DNA of 5,170 bases from Lachnospiraceae bacterium UBA4317 (GTDB lineage Bacteria > Bacillota_A > Clostridia > Lachnospirales > Lachnospiraceae), in contig DGUF01000178.1 of assembly GCA_002394525.1 (NCBI GenBank), forward strand, positions 1 through 5,170, read 5' to 3'. The notes beneath the pieces are model-generated. The model was not told where the DNA came from, did not search any database, and saw only the letters and a list, made by a program, of their open reading frames with translations. The position numbers were made by a program, and so were the translations under genes. Each line of letters begins with the position of its first letter. Position 1 is the stretch's first letter. Below are positions 1 through 5,088 of the stretch, piece by piece.

Positions 1-581
1 TCCACAACCTGCTGGCGGTGCCCGGTGCCCGGCCGGAGGATATCCGGATGGTCATCAGCCACCCGCAGGCCCTCAGCCAGTGCCAGCCCTATATCCGTCA
101 GCACGGCTATCAGGAGCAGACCGAGGTCAACACGGCTGTGGCGGCCGAGCGCGTCGCGAAGACGGGCGATCCTTCCGTGGCGGCCATCGCGAGCGCGGAG
201 ACCGCATCCATTTACGGGCTGGAGGTCCTGGACCACGACATCAATGAGAGCCGGGACAACACGACCCGGTTCGCGGTCTTTGCCAGGACGCAGAATGAGC
301 TGTCCACAGACCGCGACGAAAACCGCTTTATCATGCTCTTCCGCGTCAACAACGTCTCCGGCGCCCTGGCGGACGCCCTCCAGGTCATCAGCCGCTACGG
401 CTTCAACATGAACGTCCTGCGCAGCAGGCCCATTAAGACGACTCCCTGGAAATATTATTTCTACGCGGAGGTCGAGGGAAGCCCAACGTCGCAGGACGGC
501 CGCAAGATGGTCCGGGAGCTCAGGGAACACTGCGATATGCTCCGGGTCGTCGGCCAGTATATCCAGGGCGGTGATCTGTAA
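1..581 (+). CDS. pheA: Prephenate dehydratase with C-terminal ACT domain (5' end outside window)
   Basis: Converts prephenate to phenylpyruvate, the committed step to phenylalanine, in the cytoplasm. The reading frame is already open at the window edge (first whole codon at nt 3), leaving 192 visible residues. Numbering from that codon, HNLL is followed by the family motif SHPQALSQC (19-27) and the catalytic TRF motif (88-90, nt 264-272) inside DNTTRFAVF. A regulatory ACT domain then spans about residues 109-185, with GALADAL and then LRSRP where many homologues have ESRP. ACT domains of this family bind phenylalanine for feedback inhibition, so allosteric control is inferred. The C-terminus YIQGGDL is duplicated downstream, see the repeat at 558-688. 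Whether a chorismate mutase domain is fused at the N-terminus, as is common in Clostridia, cannot be seen here. The GTG at nt 18 is internal to the domain and not a true start. Identification is secure. Confidence 0.95.
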   Translation, partial: HNLLAVPGARPEDIRMVISHPQALSQCQPYIRQHGYQEQTEVNTAVAAERVAKTGDPSVAAIASAETASIYGLEVLDHDINESRDNTTRFAVFARTQNELSTDRDENRFIMLFRVNNVSGALADALQVISRYGFNMNVLRSRPIKTTPWKYYFYAEVEGSPTSQDGRKMVRELREHCDMLRVVGQYIQGGDL

Positions 582-688
582 AATAGAAATGGTTCGATCG
601 CCGGCAATCGGTAGTTGGAGAACTGGTATATTCAGGGCGGTGATCTGTAACGATTATAAATGATGGATCGACCGACAATCGTCAGTTG
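558..688 (+). repeat. Imperfect tandem duplication (~70 bp unit) at the pheA/aroB junction
   Basis: Unit 1 (558-617) covers the last codons of pheA and the start of the spacer. Unit 2 (627-688) lies 69-71 nt downstream. An 18-nt core, CAGGGCGGTGATCTGTAA, is identical at 564-581 and 633-650, and the flanking TATAT(C/T) also matches. Further along, AAATG, GATCG, CAATCG and AGTTG recur at an offset of about 70. Unit 2 therefore repeats the codons for YIQGGDL plus stop in the same frame as pheA, but behind the real stop. A partial third echo is seen at aroB itself: CAGGGTGGTAA at 715-725, and TAAATGATGAATC at 723-735 against TAAATGATGGATC at 657-669. The repeats are direct reads of the sequence. 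A role in expression is only a guess. Confidence 0.85.
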
Positions 689-715
689 ACCGGCTTGTGA
701 AAAAAAGAAGCAATC

Positions 716-723
716 AGGGTGGT
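716..723 (+). promoter_or_regulatory. Ribosome binding site of aroB (decides between two ATGs)
   Basis: AGGGTGGT sits upstream of a double ATG at 726 and 729. The distance from the end of AGGGTGG (722) is 3 nt to the first ATG and 6 nt to the second, so the second start is preferred. The element resembles the CAGGGCGGTGA copies at 564 and 633, so the Shine-Dalgarno region itself seems to be part of the repeated unit. Confidence 0.55.
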
Positions 724-728
724 AAATG

Positions 729-1790
729 ATGAATCTGCAAGTAAATCTGGGCGCGCGCAGCTATGAGATCGTGATCGAACGGGGCTGTCTGGGGAAGGTC
801 GGAGAGTATCTGAACCTGGACCGGAAGGTTCTGGTCGTGACGGATACAGGCGTTCCGGCGGCCTATGCGCGGACGGTGGCCGGCGCCTGCCGGGAGGCCG
901 TGATCTGCACGGTGGAGCAGGGCGAGGAGCACAAGACCCTGCAGAGCCTGGAAAAGCTCCTGTCCGCCATGCTGGCGGCTGGCTTCAGCCGGAAGGACTG
1001 CGTCGTCGCGGTCGGGGGCGGGATCTGCGGAGACCTGGCGGGCTTCGCGGCGGCCTCCTACATGCGGGGGATCGATTTCTACAATATTCCGACCACGGTC
1101 CTCTCCCAGGTGGACTCCTCCATCGGCGGCAAGACGGCCGTCAATCTGGACGGGATCAAAAACGTTGTCGGCGCTTTCCACCAGCCGCGCGGCGTCCTGA
1201 TCGACACGGATGTCCTGCGGACCCTGCCGCGGCGCCACATCTCCGCGGGTCTGGCCGAGGCCCTCAAAATGGCCGTGACCTTTGATGAAGATCTTTTTTG
1301 GATTTTTGAAAAAGAAGATCTGTTTGAAAAAGAAGACCTGCCCGACATGGATGTGATGGAGACGGTCATCGAGAGGTCCCTGCGGATCAAGGGCCGCGTC
1401 GTCGAGCAGGACGAGACCGAACAGGGCTTGCGGCGGGTCCTGAATTTCGGGCACACCATCGGGCACGGCATCGAGAGCCTGTACCTGGACGGCTCCCTCT
1501 ACCACGGCGAGTGCGTGGCCATCGGCATGCTGCCTATGTGCAGCCCGCAGATCCGGGCCCGCCTGCTTCCCGTCTATGAAAAGCTGCACCTGCCGTCCGG
1601 ATGCCGGATGGATCCCGACCGGGTCTGCGAGGCCATGATGCACGACAAAAAGGCCGACAGCGGAGAAATCACCATCGTCGAGACCGACCGGATCGGAACC
1701 TTCCGGATGCGGCGCGCGGGCGCCGCGGACCTGCGGAAAAAGGTGGAGACGGTCGTCAGACGGCAGGCGGTGCATGGAGGATCGGTGTAA
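729..1790 (+). CDS. aroB: 3-dehydroquinate synthase
   Basis: Cyclises DAHP to 3-dehydroquinate, the second step of the shikimate pathway, using NAD+ and a divalent metal. Counting from the ATG at 726, the protein shows GGGICGDLAGF (97-107, NAD site), PTTVLSQVDSSIGGKTAVN (122-140), AEALK with metal-ligand E178, GHTIGHGIE with H243 and H247, and YHGECVAIGM with metal-ligand H260. Length (353-354 aa) is normal for the family. ATG 729 is chosen for better ribosome-site spacing and because MNLQVNLG resembles usual AroB N-termini; 726 remains possible. Residues 194-205 read FEKEDLFEKEDL, an exact hexapeptide duplication in a locally AT-rich patch between the lyase-like core motifs. The key residues are all present, so the enzyme is probably active. 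It is the first complete gene after pheA, and the next gene, aroC, follows 83 nt later. Confidence 0.97.
   Translation: MNLQVNLGARSYEIVIERGCLGKVGEYLNLDRKVLVVTDTGVPAAYARTVAGACREAVICTVEQGEEHKTLQSLEKLLSAMLAAGFSRKDCVVAVGGGICGDLAGFAAASYMRGIDFYNIPTTVLSQVDSSIGGKTAVNLDGIKNVVGAFHQPRGVLIDTDVLRTLPRRHISAGLAEALKMAVTFDEDLFWIFEKEDLFEKEDLPDMDVMETVIERSLRIKGRVVEQDETEQGLRRVLNFGHTIGHGIESLYLDGSLYHGECVAIGMLPMCSPQIRARLLPVYEKLHLPSGCRMDPDRVCEAMMHDKKADSGEITIVETDRIGTFRMRRAGAADLRKKVETVVRRQAVHGGSV
1305..1340 (+). repeat. In-frame 18-bp tandem duplication inside aroB
   Basis: Units 1305-1322 and 1323-1340 are TTTGAAAAAGAAGATCTG and the same with one change (GAC for GAT). Each encodes FEKEDL. A looser relative, TTTGATGAAGATCTT (FDEDLF), lies just before at 1281. 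The near identity and a single synonymous difference suggest a fairly recent slippage or duplication. It adds six charged residues without breaking the frame. Confidence 0.9.
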
Positions 1791-1810
1791 AAAATACAGC
1801 TGGAGATAGG

Positions 1811-1831
1811 GCCGGTGTCACACGCACCGGC
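1811..1831 (+). other. GC-rich hairpin in the aroB-aroC spacer
   Basis: GCCGGTG (1811-1817) and CACCGGC (1825-1831) form a perfect 7-bp stem around a 7-nt loop. In RNA a U-G pair could close the stem one step further. No run of T follows, so it does not look like an intrinsic terminator. It could affect mRNA stability, processing or aroC translation, but nothing in the sequence proves a role. The 10-mer CAGACGGCAG occurs on both sides of the spacer, at 1757-1766 (end of aroB) and 1834-1843. Confidence 0.5.
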
Positions 1832-1873
1832 AGCAGACGGCAGACAGTACACAGCACACGGAGAAGAACTGAA

Positions 1874-2989
1874 ATGAAAAATACATTTGGAAACAGTGTC
1901 AGTGTCACGCTTTTCGGGGAGAGCCACGGGGCGCAGATCGGAGCGGTCCTGGACGGCCTTGCGCCCGGCATACCGGTCAGCGAAGTCTATATCGCCGCCA
2001 GGCTCAGCCGGCGGAGGCCTTCGGGGGCCATTTCCACAAAGCGGGTGGAGCCCGACAATTTCAAGATCGTGAGCGGTGTCTTCAACGGCTTCACGACGGG
2101 CACGCCCCTCTGTATCCTGATCCCCAACGAAAACACGAAGAGCGGCGACTACGAAGCCACCCGCGCCTTGGCGCGGCCGGGGCATGCGGACTACACTGCC
2201 TACTGCAAATATCACGGCTTTGAGGACTACCGGGGCGGCGGCCATTTCAGCGGTCGTCTGACGGCCCCCCTCGTGGCGGCGGGCGCCGTTGCCATGTACG
2301 CCCTGGAGCAGAAGGGGATCCGGATCGGGACCCACATCGCCCGCTGCGCGCAGATCGCGGACCGGGCCTTCGGAGATCTGGAGAGGGACCTTACTTTTTT
2401 GCAGGAAAGCCAGTTCGCGGTCCTGGATCCGGAGGCGGCGGACAAAATGCGCGCAGCCATGAAAGCGGCGGCGGAGGACGGTGACAGTGTGGGAGGCGTC
2501 CTGGAGACCTCGGTCACGGGAATGCCGGCCGGCGTCGGCGAGCCCTTTTTTGACTCGCTTGAGAGCGTGCTGGCCCATGCCATGTTCAGCATTCCCGCCG
2601 TCAAGGGCGTGGAATTCGGTGACGGCTTTGCCCTCGCGGACGGCAGGGGAAGTCAGACAAATGACAGCTTTGCCATGCAGGATGACAGGATCGTCACCAG
2701 GACCAACCACAACGGCGGGATCAACGGGGGGATCAGTAACGGCATGCCCATCCTCTTCCGGTGCGCGGTCAAACCGACGCCGTCCATATACAGGGAGCAG
2801 GAGACCGTCGATTTCCTGCAGGGGCGGGACCGGAAGATCCTGATCAAAGGCAGACATGATCCGGCCATCGTGCACAGGGCCGTCGTCGTCGCCGACTGTG
2901 TCACGGCGCTGGTGCTCTGCGACATGCTGACCCAGCGCTTCGGAACCGATTATCTGGGACCTTCCAGAGCAACATCATTGGAGGTATGA
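1874..2989 (+). CDS. aroC: Chorismate synthase
   Basis: Makes chorismate from 5-enolpyruvylshikimate-3-phosphate, the last shared step of the pathway, with reduced FMN as cofactor. The 371-residue protein begins MKNTFGNSVSVTLFGESHG, with the first signature GESHGAQIGAVLDG (15-28) holding catalytic H18. RPGHADYTAY (101-110) carries the second catalytic histidine, H104. GGGHFSGRLTA (121-131) matches the second signature and RHDPAIVHRAVVVADCVTAL (327-346) the third, where D341 stands for the more usual Glu and H335 for the usual Pro. The frame is open far upstream to 1601, but the ATG at 1874 fits the family N-terminus and has GGAGAAG 8 nt before it. The stop overlaps the first possible aroE ATG (ATGA at 2986-2989), which suggests translational coupling. 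Length is typical. Confidence 0.97.
   Translation: MKNTFGNSVSVTLFGESHGAQIGAVLDGLAPGIPVSEVYIAARLSRRRPSGAISTKRVEPDNFKIVSGVFNGFTTGTPLCILIPNENTKSGDYEATRALARPGHADYTAYCKYHGFEDYRGGGHFSGRLTAPLVAAGAVAMYALEQKGIRIGTHIARCAQIADRAFGDLERDLTFLQESQFAVLDPEAADKMRAAMKAAAEDGDSVGGVLETSVTGMPAGVGEPFFDSLESVLAHAMFSIPAVKGVEFGDGFALADGRGSQTNDSFAMQDDRIVTRTNHNGGINGGISNGMPILFRCAVKPTPSIYREQETVDFLQGRDRKILIKGRHDPAIVHRAVVVADCVTALVLCDMLTQRFGTDYLGPSRATSLEV
2980..2984 (+). promoter_or_regulatory. Ribosome binding site for aroE, inside the end of aroC
   Basis: A strong GGAGG lies within the last codons of aroC. The ATG at 2986 is only 1 nt away, too close for normal initiation, whereas the in-frame ATG at 2995 is 10 nt away. The site therefore favours MEYGLIGE as the true aroE N-terminus. 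Confidence 0.6.
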
Positions 2990-2994
2990 AAATT

Positions 2995-3429
2995 ATGGAA
3001 TACGGACTGATTGGGGAACATCTTCCCCACAGCTTCTCAAAGATCATTCATGAAAAACTGGCTCCCTATCAGTATGACATGCTGGAGCTTGCGCCCGATG
3101 AGATCGACGCCTTCATGCGGAAAAAGGATTTCAAAGGGATCAATGTGACGATCCCCTATAAGGAGAAGGTAATCCCTTACCTGGATGAGATCAGCGACCA
3201 GGCCCGCAGGATCGGGGCAGTCAATACCATCGTCAACCGGGACGGCAGGCTGTATGGACACAATACGGATTATTTTGGCATACGGGAACTCCTGCGCCTG
3301 AACGGAACGGATCCGGCGGGCAGAAAGGTCCTCATCCTGGGCAGCGGCGGAACCAGCAAGACCGCCCGCGCGGTGGCCGAGGATCAGGGCGCCGAACGGA
3401 TCCTCCGGGTCCTGAAATACCGCGTGTAG
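2995..3429 (+). pseudogene. aroE: Shikimate dehydrogenase, truncated after the first Rossmann motif
   Basis: Intact AroE reduces 3-dehydroshikimate to shikimate with NADPH and is usually about 270-290 aa. Here only 144 residues are read from ATG 2995 (147 from ATG 2986). Numbering from 2986, the substrate-binding half is well kept: HSFS (15-18, shikimate contacts), INVTIPYKE with catalytic K59, GAVNT (77-81), and GHNTDYFG with catalytic D95. The NADP loop GSGGTSKTA (119-127) follows. After the strand RILRV the protein ends in LKYRV and a stop, so the rest of the cofactor domain and the C-terminal helices are missing. Translating the next 170 nt in all three frames gives nothing AroE-like, and aroA begins at 3600. 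Over 100 codons are therefore gone, which one frameshift cannot explain. The fragment is unlikely to be an active dehydrogenase. A second aroE-type gene elsewhere would be expected if the cell makes its own aromatics. Confidence 0.85.
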
Positions 3430-3456
3430 CTGGAAAGCGCTGCCGGAAGTACCGGT

Positions 3457-3580
3457 GGGGACGGTCCTCGGTGGTATTATTTGACAGAAAAAGGCGTCAG
3501 CAGAGGAAATGTCAAAAGGCGTCAGAAAGAAACGTCCCTGCTGACTCCCTGTTGACTCTTTTTGGCAGCCTTTTGTGACA
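3457..3580 (+). repeat. Cluster of direct and inverted repeats between the aroE remnant and aroA (possible degenerate MITE/REP-like element)
   Basis: The spacer after the aroE stop is dense with repeats. Inverted pairs are GGGACG 3458-3463 with CGTCCC 3533-3538, GTCAGCAG 3496-3503 with CTGCTGAC 3538-3545, and CAAAAGGC 3513-3520 with GCCTTTTG 3568-3575. AAAAAGGCGTCAGCAG (3488-3503) can also pair, with a bulge and G-U pairs, with CTGTTGACTCTTTTT (3549-3563). AAAAGGCGTCAG occurs twice (3489-3500 and 3514-3525). From memory, GGGGACGG...CGTCCCC ends around a palindrome with runs of T are a common intergenic repeat in Clostridia, so this may be a decayed copy. It begins close to where AroE similarity ends. 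It could instead act as a structured leader or weak terminator before aroA. Confidence 0.6.
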
Positions 3581-3585
3581 GGAGG
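3581..3585 (+). promoter_or_regulatory. Ribosome binding site for aroA with a decoy ATG
   Basis: GGAGG is 14 nt from the aroA ATG at 3600, longer than usual. An out-of-frame ATG at 3587 follows it at 1 nt, forming GGAGGTATG, the same nine bases as at 2980-2988 before aroE. A second, weaker GGAG at 3595-3598 abuts the real ATG. The aroA start is fixed by protein similarity and not by this spacing. Confidence 0.5.
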
Positions 3586-3599
3586 TATGGCAGCGGAGC

Positions 3600-4973
3600 A
3601 TGAAAGTCACGATCACACCGTCCGCGGCGCGCGGGATCATAGAGGCGCCGCCTTCCAAGAGCATGGCTCACCGCCTGCTGATCTGCGCGGGTCTGGCGGA
3701 GGGGATCAGTGTCATCACAAATGTGGACCTGTCCCGGGATATTGAGGCGACCATCGCCTGTCTGCGGGCCCTCGGCGCGCGGATCGAGTATGAGAAGGGG
3801 CGTGTGAACGTCCGGGGAACGGGACTGGCAGGATTAAACGGCCCTGGCACGCAGACTGGTGCCGTCCTCCCCTGCGGGGAGAGCGGCAGCACCATCCGTT
3901 TCCTGATCCCCGTCTGTCTGCTCAGCGGGCGGGAGAGCCGGCTGACCGGCAGCACGACGCTGCTGACCAGGCCCCTCCAGGTCTATGAGGACATCTGCCG
4001 GGAACAGGGCCTTACATTTGAAAAAGGACAGAAGGATCTTCTGGTCGGCGGAAGACTGGCGGCGGGAGAGTATGTGCTGCCGGGTGACGTCAGCAGCCAG
4101 TTCATCAGCGGCCTGCTCTTTGCCCTTCCCCTGCTGGAGGGGGACAGCGGGATCCGCCTGGTCCCGCCGGTGGAGAGCCGCCCCTATATCGATATGACTC
4201 TGCAGGCCCTCCGGCAGTTCGGCGTCCGCGCGGACTGGATAAAACCGGAGGATCCGCTGTCAGGAAAGAAAGAAGACCTCCCCTGCGCGCTCCGCATCCC
4301 TGGAAAGCAGAAATACCAGCCGCAGGCCGGCCTGCGCGTGGAGGGAGACTACTCCAACGCGGCCTTTTTCGAGGCCCTGGGCATGTTGAATAAAAAAAGC
4401 GGGACAAGTGTACCGGATGCACAGAGTCTGCCGGCTGCACAGGGCGATCAGAATGCAGCGGACGTGCTGGACACATCCGATGCGCAGGCTTCAGGGGATG
4501 CAGCGGGAATACAGGTCACGGGTCTTGCGGAGAACAGCCTGCAGGGTGACCGGATCTACCGCACATATCTGGCAGGACTCGACGATGGATTTGTTCAGAT
4601 CGACCTGTCCGACTGCCCCGATCTGGGACCGGTCCTGATGGCTTTTGCGGCCGCCCGGCACGGGGCCCGCTTCACGGGCACAAGGCGGCTGAAGATCAAG
4701 GAGAGCGACCGCGGGACGGCCATGCAGCAGGAGTTGGCCAAAATGGGTGTCCGGGTGGATATGGCGGAGGATGAGATCACTGTTTTTTCCGGGATCCGGC
4801 CGCCGCGGGAACATTTATACGGGCACAACGACCACCGGATCGTCATGGCTCTGTCCATTCTGCTGACGCGGACAGGCGGGACCATCGACGGCGCGGAGGC
4901 CGTGGCAAAGAGTCTGCCGGACTTTTTTGAGCGGATGACAGGCCTTGGAATACAGGTTTCATACGAACCGTGA
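3600..4973 (+). CDS. aroA: 3-phosphoshikimate 1-carboxyvinyltransferase (EPSP synthase)
   Basis: Transfers enolpyruvyl from PEP to shikimate-3-phosphate, the step before chorismate synthase, and is the glyphosate target in the family. The start MKVTITPSAARG is followed by PPSKSMAHR with catalytic K20, LPCGESGSTIRFL (90-102, first signature), SSQFISGLL (165-173), SRPYIDMT (193-200), VEGDYSNAAFF (247-257), SLQGDR (313-318), CPDLGPVL with the probable catalytic D341, LKIKESDRG (364-372, second signature) and HNDHRIVMALS (409-419). The end, KSLPDFFERMTGLGIQV, is typical. At 457 aa it is about 30 residues longer than usual, because an Ala/Asp/Gln/Ser-rich stretch (about 264-303) is inserted between the helix after VEGDYSNAAFF and the strand IQVTGL. 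All recognised active-site motifs are present, so activity is likely. It lies 170 nt after the aroE remnant and 115 nt before tyrA. Confidence 0.96.
   Translation: MKVTITPSAARGIIEAPPSKSMAHRLLICAGLAEGISVITNVDLSRDIEATIACLRALGARIEYEKGRVNVRGTGLAGLNGPGTQTGAVLPCGESGSTIRFLIPVCLLSGRESRLTGSTTLLTRPLQVYEDICREQGLTFEKGQKDLLVGGRLAAGEYVLPGDVSSQFISGLLFALPLLEGDSGIRLVPPVESRPYIDMTLQALRQFGVRADWIKPEDPLSGKKEDLPCALRIPGKQKYQPQAGLRVEGDYSNAAFFEALGMLNKKSGTSVPDAQSLPAAQGDQNAADVLDTSDAQASGDAAGIQVTGLAENSLQGDRIYRTYLAGLDDGFVQIDLSDCPDLGPVLMAFAAARHGARFTGTRRLKIKESDRGTAMQQELAKMGVRVDMAEDEITVFSGIRPPREHLYGHNDHRIVMALSILLTRTGGTIDGAEAVAKSLPDFFERMTGLGIQVSYEP
4389..4508 (+). other. Low-complexity insertion within aroA (residues ~264-303)
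   Basis: About 40 codons encode a stretch rich in A, D, Q, S and G with recurring DAQ, AAQ, NAA and DAA triplets (for example PDAQSLPAAQG and TSDAQASGDAAG). At DNA level CCGGATGCACAG (4413-4424) and CCGGCTGCACAG (4431-4442) are an 18-nt-offset repeat, and related GATGCRCAG words occur near 4479 and 4497. In usual EPSP synthases the flanking segments are joined by a few residues (NAAFF...G..V.VTGL), so this looks like an expanded surface loop. It stays in frame and the downstream motifs are intact. Confidence 0.7.
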
Positions 4974-5077
4974 GTGAAATTATGAAAAGACCGCATGCGT
5001 CCGTGGACGGTGGCAATACCGGATTTCACGCGAACAGCGAATGTACCTATGAAAAGACCGCATGCGGTCGGGGAGGT
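4946..5077 (+). repeat. Tandem duplication (~65-67 bp unit) at the aroA/tyrA junction
   Basis: Unit 1 (about 4946-5010) covers the end of aroA, its stop and the start of the spacer. Unit 2 (about 5011-5077) follows directly. The best-kept part is 19 identical bases, TATGAAAAGACCGCATGCG, at 4981-4999 and 5048-5066. The match extends upstream, TTCATACGAACC against TTCACGCGAACA and TGGAATACAGG against TGGCAATACCGG, and downstream with one gap. Each unit has an ATG opening MKRPHA: the first frame (4982-5092, 36 codons) ends in a TGA overlapping the tyrA ATG, and the second (5049-5114, 21 codons) runs into tyrA out of frame. These small frames are probably by-products of the duplication. Confidence 0.85.
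5056..5069 (+). promoter_or_regulatory. Perfect 14-bp palindrome upstream of tyrA
   Basis: GACCGCATGCGGTC reads the same on both strands and lies just before the tyrA ribosome site. Unit 1 of the tandem repeat has GACCGCATGCGTCC at the same place (4989-5002), where the symmetry is broken. It could be a protein-binding half-site pair or chance; no cognate regulator is visible in the window. Confidence 0.3.
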
Positions 5078-5088
5078 TGGAGATATCT

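Noticed and set aside
714..1775. Long open frame on the minus strand opposite aroB (353 codons)
   Set aside because: It is antisense to a clearly recognisable aroB, has no family motif, and such frames are common opposite GC-rich genes.
1601..1873. N-terminal extension of the aroC frame upstream of ATG 1874
   Set aside because: It overlaps the end of aroB, is rich in Arg/Gly as expected from out-of-frame GC-rich DNA, and the AroC family N-terminus begins at 1874.
1574..2875. Minus-strand open frame of 433 codons opposite aroB/aroC
   Set aside because: It spans two real genes and their spacer and shows no recognisable domain, so it is a shadow frame.
3481..3509. Perfect TTGACA as a -35 promoter box before aroA
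   Set aside because: At 17-18 nt spacing the -10 position reads AGGAAA or GGAAAT, a poor match, and the box lies within the repeat cluster. An internal promoter cannot be claimed.
3488..3563. Intrinsic terminator between aroE remnant and aroA
   Set aside because: The T run lies inside the right arm of an imperfect, long-looped stem and GGCAGCC follows directly. It does not look like a compact stem plus T tail.
3457..3580. CRISPR-like or riboswitch (T-box) region before aroA
   Set aside because: The repeats are only two copies with unequal spacing, and no T-box signature or antiterminator sequence was recognised.
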